Below, piece by piece: positions 8,921 through 18,981 of a stretch of 63,576 nucleotides of DNA. Positions within the stretch are counted from its first letter, which is position 1. Each line of letters starts with the position of its first letter. The notes beneath the pieces were generated by a model, which did no database searches, had not been told where the DNA came from, and worked only from the letters and a program-made list of their open reading frames with translations. The stretch comes from JBFFXF01 sp041569895 (GTDB lineage Bacteria; Planctomycetota; UBA8108; JACQVS01), in the NCBI GenBank assembly GCA_041569895.1, contig JBFFXF010000002.1:1-63576 (forward strand), read 5' to 3'. The translations under genes were made by a program, and so were the position numbers.

Positions 8921-11900
8921 TTACTCGCACGGCGGATGCGAATCGCACCCCAGATCTCCCGGTGAGCCCGGCTCGTCCGGGTCGAGCCCGCAGTTCTCGT
9001 GGCCCGGCGCTTCCGGCGCCGGCTGGCCGAGGAAGAGGAAGCCGAGGATGCGGATGCCGTCGGTGATGTTGATGGCGCCGTCGTTGTTGACGTCCTTGAC
9101 CTCCTGACACGAGATGTCCGGCTCGCCGAGGAAGAGGATGCCGAAGACCTTCACCGCGTCGGTGATGTTGAGAACGCCGTCCTGCGTCGTGTCGCCGCGC
9201 CGGAACTCGGTGCCGCCGCCCGGGCCGTCGGCGGTGACCATGACGTCGTCGATCGCCCACCAGCCGTTGCCGGGCTGGTAGAGGAATCCGAAGGCCACTT
9301 CGGTCTCGCCGGCGGCGTCGGGGACCTCGAATATGTACTCGTTGTAGATTACCTCGGCGTTGCCGGCGCTCCGCAGCAGCAGACCGCCGAGCTGGTACGA
9401 GAAGATCGGCTCCTCCGCGAACGTCTCGCCGCCGTCGAGGCTGAGCAGAATCGCCGCGGGTGACGCCGTCGCGAAGAGCGACGCCTTGACGTGCAGATAG
9501 ACGTTGAGCGCCTCCGAGCAGTCGATCGGCGGCGTGATGAGCGTCTCCTCCGAGAACCCCGGCCCGCAGAGCTCGTCGAAACCCGAGATCGCGAAGGCGT
9601 CGTCGAAGTGGTGCAGGCGACGGCCGTCGGCGCCGTCGGGGAACATGCCGCCGTTGAAGTTGAGCAGAGACACCGGAGTGCAGTCGGCGGTTGTCCAGGT
9701 CGCCACCTCTCCGTCCGGCGGCGGCGGCACGGTGGTCCAGTCGTCCGGGATGCCGTCCGAGAAGTCCTCGACCGGCAACAGGACGTTGCGGCCCCCGACG
9801 ACCGGCGTCGAGTCGACGCGCACGTTGTCCACCGCGATCCACCAGTCGTCGTCGGGCTCGAACTGCCGCAGCCGGACGCGCGCCTTGGCGCGTCCCGCGG
9901 CCTGGGCGCTGATGTCGACGTCGAGACGGCCGTAGAAACCGTCGGCGTTGCCGACCTGCGGTCCGCCCTCGAAGCCGTCGGGGATGTCCGCCAGCACTCT
10001 CGGCTCGACACCCGTGCGCGCGGGAGCGACGCGGCGGAAGACGTTGACCCACGTCGCGCCATCGTCCGGCGAGACGTCGACGTCGAAGACCACCGTGCCG
10101 TTGTTGTTGAGGACCGCGCTGACGTCCATGTGGAGCCAGACGGTGCCGACGCCCACGGCGCTGAAGGCGGGGCTCCAGAGATCGTGCGACCGGCCGGACC
10201 CCTGACCGTCGACGCCGCTCGCCGCGTCGGAGTCCGAGATGACGAACCGGCCCTCCGATGGCCGCCCGTCGGCCGTCGGCGGATTGGCGCGACCGCCCGG
10301 ATTGGTCACGGTCCACGCGGCGGTCTCGACGGGGTTGCCGACCTCGACGATCTGCCAGCCGGCGGCCTGGAGGTCGCTGTCGTCGGCGTAGCAGTCGAAG
10401 TCGTCGAAGAACAGCACGTCGTCGCCGACGATCCCGGGATCGAACTCCACCGTGCAGCTCAGCGGCAGGTTGGCGCACTGCTCCGGGTCGCCGCCGTTGA
10501 GGCGGATCTCGTAGTTGTACGTGCCGGCGCTGGGCAGCGACTCGTCGACGAAGTTTCCGACGTCGAGGGGCACGGTGCGCAGCGGGATGTCGTTGCGCGT
10601 GATCCGCCAGCCGGTGCCCGCGACGCCCTCGCCGGGATTCCAGCTGATCGACACGTTGCCGGTGGCCCGATCCGTGCAGCAGAGGAGGTCGGTCGGGCAC
10701 GCGAACGGCGCGCTCACCGGGATGCCCTCGGCCGACGGTCCGCCGAGCGCCGCGATGAATCCCGCCGAGAGCGCCTCGTCGCGGATCTGCACGCTGTTGA
10801 CGAGCCCGCCGGAGTTCTCGCTGTTCTCGTCCGCGAAGATGAGAATCCCCTCGAGGTCGCCGTCGTTGACGGTGTAGAGCGAGAAGCGTCCGTCGACGCC
10901 GAGCCCGGTGTTCTGTTGCGCTGGCGAGCCGTCGATGTAGCTCGAGTACGTGCCGTCGACCAGGTCGACGACGAGCGCGACGCGGTGCCACGTATCCGGC
11001 TCGATCGTGCCTCCGTAGTTTCCGGAGATGCCGATGCCGCTGTTCGACCCGTTCAGGTACCACTCGCCGTCGTTGGCGTTGTTGGTGTTCGTCTGGTAGA
11101 GACCGGCCCAGCCGGACTCGCCCCACACCGCGGCGTCGCCGGGGAACATCACGTCCATCACCAGCGTGTAGCGGTTGGTGAACTGTCCACCGCCGTTTGC
11201 GGGCAGGCCGGTGAACAGCTGGAAGTATGTCCCGCGGCCGTATCGCAGGACCTGCGCCTCCTCCCCGCCGATGGTCGCGGTCTCGAAGTCGAACTCCGGC
11301 TCGAACGCCGGCGCCGCGAATGCAGGGAGCAGATCGCGACCGCCCGAGGACGAGGAGAGGTCATCGTTGAAGTCGTACTGGTTGACGATGCCGCCGCACG
11401 GCACATCGGACCCCTCGACGGGCGTGGCAGTGACGAACGCCCCGCAGGTCAAGGTCGCGAAGCCGGGCGCGCCCGGAACCGACAGCTCGTACTGGTAGAT
11501 GCCGGGGCCGGGAACGGTATCGGTGAACGAGGACGCGTCGAGCGGCGGAGTGCCGACCTCGACGCCGTCGCGCAGGAGCCGGAGCGTCTGTCCGCCGGGG
11601 ACGTTGACGCCGGGCGTCCAGGTGAGGTCGACCACGCGCGTCTGCTGGTTCGCGCAGCACGAGAGCCCCGACGGCGCGACGAAGGTGTCGAGCGGCAGCG
11701 CCTCGCATGTCAGGATCGTCTCGCCCTCGCGAATCACCCGCACCGAATAGGTCGCACCGGCGATGCCGGGGACGTTCTCCTGAGTGAACGAATCGATGTC
11801 GCTCCCGAGGACATCGGAGAGCGCCGTGTCGCCGAGAAAGACGCGGTACGACAGGTCGCCGCAGCGCCCCGCGGGGAGCGGTCGCCACGCGACCGTCACC

Positions 11901-13228
11901 GAGCGGTTCTCCGCGTCGAAGCCGAGGGTGCGCGTGTTGAGGTTGGCGCAGTTGCACGGATCGGGACCGTTCGCGGTCACCATGACGTCGTCGATGGCCC
12001 ACCACCACTCGTTGCCGGGCCCGGCGTAGTGGAACGCGAACACCACCTCGGACTCGCCCGCGGCCTCCTCGATCTGGAAGACGCGCTCGTGATAGAAGGG
12101 CTCCTCGCCGGGATCGAAGAGGGCGCCCAGGTTGTACGAGAAGACCGGCGGCACGTCGGTGAAGGTCTCGCCGCCGTCGAGGCTGACGAGCACCTCCTGG
12201 GTGGCGCCGGTGGCGTCGATCTCTTCCCTGTAGTGGAGGAAGACGTCGTCCGCCTCGGTGAGGTCGAGGATCGGCGTGATCAGCCACTCGTCCTCGGGCG
12301 GGTCCGGATCGACGTCGGAGTCGATGATCGCGAACGGTGGATCGAGCCTGTGCACGCCGCGTCCGTCCTGCCACGGGAAGGTGTCGCCGTTGAAGCGGCC
12401 GCCCGGATCGTTCGTCGTCCACGTCTTGTCGCCCGAGTTCGGCGGATCGACCTCGGAGCGCAGCGTCCAGTTCGACGGGATGCCGGTGTTGAAGTCCTCC
12501 GGCCCGAGCATGATCACCTCGCCGCCGAGCGGCGGCGGCACGTCGTCGATGATCAGGTTGTCGACGGCGATCCACCAGTCCCAGTTCGGCTCGAAGTGCC
12601 GGAGGCGCACGCGGACCGCCGCCGAGTCCGCCGCCACGCCGGACAGATCGACGTGGAGACGTCCGAAGTAGCCGTCCGTGTTCTGCCGTGTCGGCCGCGG
12701 ATCGACGGGTCGCGACGGGGCAACGCGGCGGAAGGCGTTGGTCCACGTCGCGCCGTCGTCGAGCGAGACATCGATGTCGAAGATGCACGTCCCGTTGTTA
12801 TTGAGCTGCGCCGAGACGTCGGCGTGCAGCCAGACGGTGGTGGATCCCTCGGTGGAGAACTCCGGCGTCCAGATGTCGTGCGACTGGCCGGTCCCCGGAA
12901 TATTGGGGGTCTGCCCGCCGCAGGAGGCGTCGGAGTCGGAGATCAGGAACTGACCGGTCGACGGAAAACCGTCCTCACCCGGCGGATTCGCCCGGCCGGC
13001 GAAGTTGAGCACGGTCCACGTCGACGCGATGGCGCCGACGAGGTCGCAGTTGACGCGACCCTCCGGCGGGTCGTTCTCGTCGACGATCTGCCAGCCGGCG
13101 AGCTCCAGGTCGACATCGTCGAAGTACGACTCGAAGTCGTCGACGAGGAAGTCGACGGCGGCGACCGACCCACAGAAAGCGCACGTCAACGCGAAACAGA
13201 CGGAGAGCGAAACGATGCGAGCACGCAT
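8921..13228 (-). CDS. Giant secreted choice-of-anchor-J/LamG protein with C-terminal dockerin
   Basis: 1435 residues from ATG 13228, chosen because GAGGAGG lies 5 nt upstream and a textbook signal peptide follows (MRARIVSLSVCFALTCAFCG). The frame stays open upstream, but that stretch is Arg-rich and not credible. Approximate domains: A module 27-229, B module 232-423, Fn3-like region 424-610, LamG-like domain 612-840, Fn3-like 843-925, A module 938-1140, B module 1145-1335, dockerin type I-like repeats 1341-1410 (TTQDGVLNITD and VNNDGAINITD loops). A and B modules are close relatives of those in the proteins at 1468-5808 and 20076-24665, with conserved NPGGRANPP, SDSDA, WLHxDVSAxLNNNG and FEPxxDWWIAVDN motifs. 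Extracellular; no catalytic residues seen. Convergent with the ASPIC/UnbV gene across a composite repeat. Confidence 0.9.
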   Translation of the reverse strand: MRARIVSLSVCFALTCAFCGSVAAVDFLVDDFESYFDDVDLELAGWQIVDENDPPEGRVNCDLVGAIASTWTVLNFAGRANPPGEDGFPSTGQFLISDSDASCGGQTPNIPGTGQSHDIWTPEFSTEGSTTVWLHADVSAQLNNNGTCIFDIDVSLDDGATWTNAFRRVAPSRPVDPRPTRQNTDGYFGRLHVDLSGVAADSAAVRVRLRHFEPNWDWWIAVDNLIIDDVPPPLGGEVIMLGPEDFNTGIPSNWTLRSEVDPPNSGDKTWTTNDPGGRFNGDTFPWQDGRGVHRLDPPFAIIDSDVDPDPPEDEWLITPILDLTEADDVFLHYREEIDATGATQEVLVSLDGGETFTDVPPVFSYNLGALFDPGEEPFYHERVFQIEEAAGESEVVFAFHYAGPGNEWWWAIDDVMVTANGPDPCNCANLNTRTLGFDAENRSVTVAWRPLPAGRCGDLSYRVFLGDTALSDVLGSDIDSFTQENVPGIAGATYSVRVIREGETILTCEALPLDTFVAPSGLSCCANQQTRVVDLTWTPGVNVPGGQTLRLLRDGVEVGTPPLDASSFTDTVPGPGIYQYELSVPGAPGFATLTCGAFVTATPVEGSDVPCGGIVNQYDFNDDLSSSSGGRDLLPAFAAPAFEPEFDFETATIGGEEAQVLRYGRGTYFQLFTGLPANGGGQFTNRYTLVMDVMFPGDAAVWGESGWAGLYQTNTNNANDGEWYLNGSNSGIGISGNYGGTIEPDTWHRVALVVDLVDGTYSSYIDGSPAQQNTGLGVDGRFSLYTVNDGDLEGILIFADENSENSGGLVNSVQIRDEALSAGFIAALGGPSAEGIPVSAPFACPTDLLCCTDRATGNVSISWNPGEGVAGTGWRITRNDIPLRTVPLDVGNFVDESLPSAGTYNYEIRLNGGDPEQCANLPLSCTVEFDPGIVGDDVLFFDDFDCYADDSDLQAAGWQIVEVGNPVETAAWTVTNPGGRANPPTADGRPSEGRFVISDSDAASGVDGQGSGRSHDLWSPAFSAVGVGTVWLHMDVSAVLNNNGTVVFDVDVSPDDGATWVNVFRRVAPARTGVEPRVLADIPDGFEGGPQVGNADGFYGRLDVDISAQAAGRAKARVRLRQFEPDDDWWIAVDNVRVDSTPVVGGRNVLLPVEDFSDGIPDDWTTVPPPPDGEVATWTTADCTPVSLLNFNGGMFPDGADGRRLHHFDDAFAISGFDELCGPGFSEETLITPPIDCSEALNVYLHVKASLFATASPAAILLSLDGGETFAEEPIFSYQLGGLLLRSAGNAEVIYNEYIFEVPDAAGETEVAFGFLYQPGNGWWAIDDVMVTADGPGGGTEFRRGDTTQDGVLNITDAVKVFGILFLGEPDISCQEVKDVNNDGAINITDGIRILGFLFLGQPAPEAPGHENCGLDPDEPGSPGDLGCDSHPPCE

Positions 13229-13443
13229 GGCGCCTCCTCGGAGAGAGGAACAGGATCCGGATCCTTGCCCTCGCGAAGCGCGAGAGCGGAACCGCGCGCG
13301 GGCGGCTCCTCGACCGCCCCCATCGTAGGACGCGTCGTGCCGGTTGCACAATGAAAATGGCGTGAGGTCTCCGCGAGCCGGCTTTACGCTGGAGTGCGGC
13401 CGGCCGACGGCTATGATGGCTGGCCGGGTGCGCTGCCCTTCAG

Positions 13444-16400
13444 ATGACGGGGTCCCTGTCGATGCGTGTTCGCCTTCTTGTTTGCCTTCTCCTCATCGTG
13501 TTCCTTGCCGTCGCGGCCCGTGATGTCCGTGCGGCGGACTGCAACCTCAACGGCGCCGATGACGCTGCCGACATCGCAGGCGGCGTGAGCGAGGACTGCA
13601 ACGCCGACGGCGTGCCCGACGAGTGCGAGGGGATGCTGCTCCGTCTCGGGCGTCGGGGGCAGACGATCGAGGTCGCGAACCGGCCGCGCGACGTGATCAC
13701 GGCCGACTTCGACGGCGACGGCGAGCTCGACATCGCGGCGGGCGTCCTCGGCAGTCGGAGCGCGAGCGTCCTGGTCTACCGCGGGCGCGGCGGCGGGGAG
13801 TTCGCGCCGCCCGAGACCTACCCGTCCGGCGCCCGCCTCGTGGGGATTGCCGCGTCCGATGTCGACGGTGACGGCGCCGTCGACATCGCGCTCGTCGACA
13901 CGGCGCGCCTGGTCGTGCGGTGGAACGCGGGCGACGGGAGCCTGGAGGAATCGACCGAGATCGACACCGGGGGCGGGACGGTGACGTTCGCGCCCATCGA
14001 CCTCGACGGCGACGGCATCGACGAGATCGTCACCACGAACCAGAGCGGCAACGAGGTGGTGATCTTCGCGCATTCGGGCGGCAGGACCCTCGTCAGCGCC
14101 GGTCGCCACCCGGTCGGCACGTTCCCGACGGCGGTGGCGGGCGGCGATCTCGACGGCGACGGTAACGTCGACCTCCTGACGTGCAACTGGCGCGCGAGCA
14201 GCATCTCGATCCTGCGCGGACTCGGCGGCGGCGAGTTCGCGCCGTCCGTCGAGCAGGTGCTGAGCGTCACGGACGCCCGGAACTTCGTGGTCGATGACTT
14301 CACCGGCAACGGCTTTCCCGACGTTGCGGTCCCGGGCCGGCAGGGGCTGGTCGTCCTCCACAACGACGGCGCCGGGCGGTTGATCGAGGTGCAGACGCTC
14401 GCGTTGACGCAGCTCTTCATCGCGTCCGCGGACCTCGACGGCGACGCGGATCCCGACCTCATCGTCGCGTCCGCGGGCGAGAAGAAGTTCTCGGTGATCG
14501 ACAACGACGGCGATGGCGTCTTTCGGGCGCGCCTGGAGTTCGGCGCGGGCGTGACGACGCGCGACCTGGCTGTCGGCGACCTCGACGGTGACGGCGACCT
14601 CGACCTCGTCGGCGCCGCCGACAACCCGGAGTCGCTGCCGATATTCTGGAACGGCGAGGAGAACAGCATCGCGATCGAGCAGACCACGCTGAGGATCGTC
14701 GAGCCGCCGCACGCCATCACCATGGGCGATCTCGACGGCGACGGCGACCTCGACGTCGCCACCGCGAACGGCCTCAGCGCCACCATCTCGATCATTCTCA
14801 ACGACGGCGAGGGAAACCTCCGGCTCAAGCAGCACGTCCGGGCGAACCACGGCAACGAGCGCGTCTACCTCAACACCATCACCTCCGGCGACCTCGACGG
14901 CGACGGCGACCTCGACCTCCTCACCGCGAGGCGCGACGCCGGCGACATCCGCGTTCTCAGGAACGACGGCAACGCGGAGTTCACCAGGGACGAGATCGAC
15001 GGCCGGCTGCGCACGGGTCGCTTCGCGTTCCACGTCGCCGCGGCGGACCTCGACGGCGACACGCGCTCGGATCTGCTCTGCGTCAACCAGGCGTCGAACA
15101 CCATCTCCGTCTTCCTGGACGACGACGACCGGTCCCTGCAAACCGGAACGCAGTACCGCGTTCCGTCGCAGCCGACGTCGGTCACGAGCGGCGACGTCGA
15201 CGGGGACGGTGACGAGGACGTGATCGTCTCGAGCCTGAGCGGCCAGAGCGTCACGGTGTTCCCGAACGACGGATCGGGCGTCCTGGGGCGGAGCACGGCG
15301 ATCCGCCTCGGCCAGTCGGCGGCGTTCGTGGTGGTGGGGGACTGGGACCGGGACGGTCACCGCGATCTGGCGACCGCGAACAACCCGAACCGCACCATCT
15401 CCGTGCTGCGCGGGCGCGGCGACGGCACTTTCGAGGAGCCGAGGCGTTTCGGCGTCGGCGACTATCCCTACTCGCTGACCGTGATCGACCTCGATGGCGA
15501 CGGCTTCGATGACCTGCTCGCGTGCACCAACGAGGCCCCTGGCGGAAACGACCTGCGCACCGTGACGCTGATGCTCAACGACGGCGCCGGCGGGTTCTTC
15601 GCGTCGGCGCGCTTCACGGTGGGCGTGCAGCCGCGCTACAGCGCTGCCGGCGACCTGGACGGCGACGGAGACAAGGATTTCGTCGTCGCGAACCACATCT
15701 CCGACGACCTGACGATCCACCTGAACCGCACGCCGCTGCGGACCGACGTGGACTACCTGTCCGAGATCTGCACCCCCGAGGACTTCCGCAAGCTGTCGCT
15801 GCGATCGCGGAGCCCGCCGATCGACCGGACGCTCAAGTACTCGGTGCCGGCGCGCGACGACGCGGGCCTCCTCGGCGTCGTCTACCAGAACTCGTGGCGC
15901 TACAGCCTGCACGAGAACTTCCTGCGCAGCGTCTTCCCCGACCGCTTCGCGGCGCTGACGAAGGAGGAGTACGATCGGATCACCGGGCTGCGCGCGACGC
16001 GCGAGTACTACGTCGGCGTGATCGCGCGCATCCGGACGCGGGACGGCATCGTCTACGGGTTCTCGATCGTCGCCGACCTGCGTGACCCGGAGGAGGCGCT
16101 GCGGCTCGACGAGGTGCGCCGCGTGTACGACCTGCTGCGCGGGACGTTCTCCGCCGGTCCGCTCGCGTACCGGCCGCTCGACGACATCGAGAAGCGCGCC
16201 GCGGAGCAATGGGTCGATCCCGGCTTCGACATCATCGACGTCGACACGTCGGGGATCGCGTTCCAGGCCTACACCCTGGGCGTCGGGTTCGGCCGCGTGC
16301 GGCTGATGGACGAGGCGCAGTTCAACAGGGCGAACGAGCGCGGATTGTTCACCTTCCAGGACCTCCTCGTTCTCGATCACGCGCCGCGCGACATCGAGGG

Positions 16401-18894
16401 TGTCGTCGGCGGCATCATCACCGGGAAGATCCAGAACGAGCTCAGCCACATCGCCGTGCGCACCTCGCGCCGCGGCACGCCGAACGCGTTCGTGACGAAC
16501 GCCCACGAGGTCTTCGCGGAATGGGAGGGGCGGCTGGCGCGTCTCGAGGTGACCCTCGACGGCTACGCCATCGCGCCGGCGACGTCGGCGCAGGCGGAGT
16601 CGTTCTGGGCGGAGAGCCGGCCGAGACTCGACGACCTGCCCATCGCCGATGAGGCCTACGGTCGGCTCGACTCGCTCCTCGAGATGGACCTCACCGGCAC
16701 GCCGGAGGCCCGCTACGGCGGCAAGGCGACCAACTTCGCGCGCCTGCAGCGGCTTCTCACCGGTGAGCTCGAGCGCTACCGCGAGGACGGCTTCGCCATC
16801 CCCGTGCGCCATTCGATCGAGTTCATGCGCTCGAACACCACCGACTCGTTCGTCGAGCGGGGCCGTCGTGTCACCTTCGAGGAGTACATCGCCGAGCTCC
16901 TCGCGTCCGAGGAGTTCCAGACCGACTCGGAGCTGCGCTTCCTGGCGCTCGAGGAGCTCCGTGACCGCATCGAGGACGACGGCGTCGTTTCGGCCGCGCT
17001 GTCGCGCAGCGTGGCGCTGCGAGTCGCGACGGTGTTCGGCGACACGACTCTCCCCGTGCGACACCGGTCATCGTCGAACGTCGAGGACCTGCTCGAGTTC
17101 AACGGCGCCGGGCTGTACGAATCCACCTCGGCGTGCGCTGCGGACGAGCTCGACCTCGACGACCGCGGCCCCTCGCGTTGCGGCGGCAACACGGACGAGC
17201 GCGACATCGCCAGGGCGCTCAGGCGAGTGTGGGGCAGCCTCTGGACGTTCCGCGCGTTCGAGGAGCGCTCGTTCTATCAGATCCCTCACCAGTCGGCCGC
17301 CATGGGCGTCCTCGTGACGCGCGCCTTTCCCGACGAGCTCGCCAACGGCGTCGCGTTCACGGGCAACCCGGCGAACCCGCTCGATCGGCGGTACATGATC
17401 GTCGTCCAGGCCGGCGAGGCGAGCGTCGTCAGCCCGGAGCCGGGCGTGATCAGCGAGCGCGTGTTCCTCGAGATGGACGTCGACGGCACCGTGTTGCACG
17501 TCTTTCGCGATCGCGCGTCCTCGCTGGTCCCGGAGGGCGGCCCCGTGATGACCGACGAGAAGTACCGCGAGCTCGGCGCCCTGATGTGGCACATCGACCG
17601 CAACTTTCCGGTCGACCCCGGCAAGCACGAGCGCGAGGCGGTGCTGCTCGACTTCGAGTTCAAGATCGAGGCGGACGGCGAGCTCGCGATCAAGCAGGTG
17701 CGGCCGTTCCTGATCTCGGCGCCGCTGCCCCCGGCGCCGACGTTCGCGCTGGTCGTCCCGCGCGACACCACCGCGTGCGCCGTCTTCAATGACACGCTCG
17801 CCGCCAGGAGCCCTCGCGAGGAGTACGAGGCGAAGAGCACCGTCGAGCTCGTCAGCGGCACGTTCGACCTGCCGACGCGGAGCACCGCCTTTACCATCGA
17901 CCTCGTGCGACAGGTGCGTCTCGGTCCGGACGCGACGGCGCTCGATCCGAGCGGACCCGGCGTCATGCGCGTCACGCGCGTGCCCGACGTCAACGACCGG
18001 GAGTTCACCGACTACTCGTTCCGCTTCGAGCAGGAGTTCGCCGCGCCCGGCGGCGAGACGTTCGTGCTGCAGTTCTCCGACTCGTTTCGGGCGCGTGGCG
18101 AGGAGCTGATCGACGGCGCCCACATCGTCGACGACGAGTATTTGACCAACCGGCTCGCGATGCGCGCGGAGCTCGGGGGCGTCACCGTCGCCGAGTACTC
18201 CTCGTGCGGCTACAGCCTGCTGCCGCTCTGGGAGGTCGAGGCGGGCCTCGACGACGGCACGGCGCTGCGGCTGCGCGAGCGCTTCCTGCCGTCGGAGAAC
18301 CTCGCCTCGACGGGACCGGCGGCGCTGGTCCGCGGAGAGGTCACCTTCCCCGGCGGCGTCACCCACGCGGTCTCCAGCTACTGGCGCCTCGTCTACGCGG
18401 CGCGCCGACACAACCTGAACGTGCGGTACTGGATCGTCCTCGATCCGCCGGTCGACGTGGCCGGCGTCGAGCGTCCGGTGCGGGTGGTCGAGTACGTCCC
18501 GCCGGAGCTCCTGCTCGACGTGCCCGAGGAGCCCGAGGCGAGCTACCTCGACGCCGACCTCAACGTCATCAAGCGGCTCGAGGTCGTGTCGCAGAGCAAG
18601 GTAACCATCGACGATCCGCGCTTCGTGCGCGGTGACGTCCTCGGCGACGGCGCCATCAACCTCTCCGACGCCATCCAGCTGCTCGACTACCTCTTCCGCG
18701 GCGGCGCGACGCCGCCCTGCCTCGACGCCGCGGACGCCAACGACGACGGCGCCGTCAACCTCTCCGACCCGGTGGGCATCCTCGCCCACCTCTTCCAGGG
18801 CGCGGGCGACCTGCCGGGGCCGTCGGGCGAGTGCGGCGAGGACCCGACGCCGGGGGACCGCCTCGAGTGCGCCAGCTTCCCGGCCTGCGATTGA
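13444..18894 (+). CDS. Secreted FG-GAP protein fused to a glucan-water-dikinase-like His domain and ATP-grasp domain, plus dockerin
   Basis: 1816 residues; ATG 13462 is an alternative start right before the signal peptide (MRVRLLVCLLLIVFLAVAA). Domains: thrombospondin-3-like Ca repeats 32-62 (DCNLNGADDAADI, DCNADGVPDEC); about a dozen FG-GAP/VCBS repeats 80-760 (DLDGDGDLD loops); a region 765-980 without a confident match; a phosphohistidine swivel domain 985-1020 with KIQNELSHIAVRTSRRGTP (His about 1002); a PPDK/PEP-synthase-type ATP-grasp domain 1090-1425 (YGGKATNFARL, PVRHRSSSNVEDL, NGAGLYES, GVLVTRAFPDE, FEFKIEADGELAIKQVRP); a beta-rich region to 1725; dockerin repeats 1729-1816. The order His domain then ATP domain is that of alpha-glucan water dikinase, not of PPDK. 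A secreted ATP-using dikinase is odd, so the domain may be a binding relic. Confidence 0.85.
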   Translation: MTGSLSMRVRLLVCLLLIVFLAVAARDVRAADCNLNGADDAADIAGGVSEDCNADGVPDECEGMLLRLGRRGQTIEVANRPRDVITADFDGDGELDIAAGVLGSRSASVLVYRGRGGGEFAPPETYPSGARLVGIAASDVDGDGAVDIALVDTARLVVRWNAGDGSLEESTEIDTGGGTVTFAPIDLDGDGIDEIVTTNQSGNEVVIFAHSGGRTLVSAGRHPVGTFPTAVAGGDLDGDGNVDLLTCNWRASSISILRGLGGGEFAPSVEQVLSVTDARNFVVDDFTGNGFPDVAVPGRQGLVVLHNDGAGRLIEVQTLALTQLFIASADLDGDADPDLIVASAGEKKFSVIDNDGDGVFRARLEFGAGVTTRDLAVGDLDGDGDLDLVGAADNPESLPIFWNGEENSIAIEQTTLRIVEPPHAITMGDLDGDGDLDVATANGLSATISIILNDGEGNLRLKQHVRANHGNERVYLNTITSGDLDGDGDLDLLTARRDAGDIRVLRNDGNAEFTRDEIDGRLRTGRFAFHVAAADLDGDTRSDLLCVNQASNTISVFLDDDDRSLQTGTQYRVPSQPTSVTSGDVDGDGDEDVIVSSLSGQSVTVFPNDGSGVLGRSTAIRLGQSAAFVVVGDWDRDGHRDLATANNPNRTISVLRGRGDGTFEEPRRFGVGDYPYSLTVIDLDGDGFDDLLACTNEAPGGNDLRTVTLMLNDGAGGFFASARFTVGVQPRYSAAGDLDGDGDKDFVVANHISDDLTIHLNRTPLRTDVDYLSEICTPEDFRKLSLRSRSPPIDRTLKYSVPARDDAGLLGVVYQNSWRYSLHENFLRSVFPDRFAALTKEEYDRITGLRATREYYVGVIARIRTRDGIVYGFSIVADLRDPEEALRLDEVRRVYDLLRGTFSAGPLAYRPLDDIEKRAAEQWVDPGFDIIDVDTSGIAFQAYTLGVGFGRVRLMDEAQFNRANERGLFTFQDLLVLDHAPRDIEGVVGGIITGKIQNELSHIAVRTSRRGTPNAFVTNAHEVFAEWEGRLARLEVTLDGYAIAPATSAQAESFWAESRPRLDDLPIADEAYGRLDSLLEMDLTGTPEARYGGKATNFARLQRLLTGELERYREDGFAIPVRHSIEFMRSNTTDSFVERGRRVTFEEYIAELLASEEFQTDSELRFLALEELRDRIEDDGVVSAALSRSVALRVATVFGDTTLPVRHRSSSNVEDLLEFNGAGLYESTSACAADELDLDDRGPSRCGGNTDERDIARALRRVWGSLWTFRAFEERSFYQIPHQSAAMGVLVTRAFPDELANGVAFTGNPANPLDRRYMIVVQAGEASVVSPEPGVISERVFLEMDVDGTVLHVFRDRASSLVPEGGPVMTDEKYRELGALMWHIDRNFPVDPGKHEREAVLLDFEFKIEADGELAIKQVRPFLISAPLPPAPTFALVVPRDTTACAVFNDTLAARSPREEYEAKSTVELVSGTFDLPTRSTAFTIDLVRQVRLGPDATALDPSGPGVMRVTRVPDVNDREFTDYSFRFEQEFAAPGGETFVLQFSDSFRARGEELIDGAHIVDDEYLTNRLAMRAELGGVTVAEYSSCGYSLLPLWEVEAGLDDGTALRLRERFLPSENLASTGPAALVRGEVTFPGGVTHAVSSYWRLVYAARRHNLNVRYWIVLDPPVDVAGVERPVRVVEYVPPELLLDVPEEPEASYLDADLNVIKRLEVVSQSKVTIDDPRFVRGDVLGDGAINLSDAIQLLDYLFRGGATPPCLDAADANDDGAVNLSDPVGILAHLFQGAGDLPGPSGECGEDPTPGDRLECASFPACD

Positions 18895-18926
18895 CCATGA
18901 CGACATGATCCACGACTTTGCAAGTA

Positions 18927-18975
18927 ACCCGTCCCCGTCCCCGTCCCCGTCCCCGTACCCGTTCCCGTGCCCGAT
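18927..18975 (+). repeat. CCCGTN hexamer array (solo module)
   Basis: Eight near-perfect CCCGTC/CCCGTA/CCCGTT/CCCGTG units between the dockerin-dikinase stop and the WG-repeat gene. Only the first module of the composite repeat is present. The minus strand reads GGGGACGGGGACGGGGAC, a G-quadruplex-prone string. Confidence 0.9.
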
Positions 18976-18981
18976 CTCCCC

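Noticed and set aside
13411..17064. 1217-codon minus-strand frame opposite the FG-GAP/dikinase gene
   Set aside because: Val/Asp/Glu/Arg-biased translation that follows the DLDGDGD repeats in antisense; no family match.
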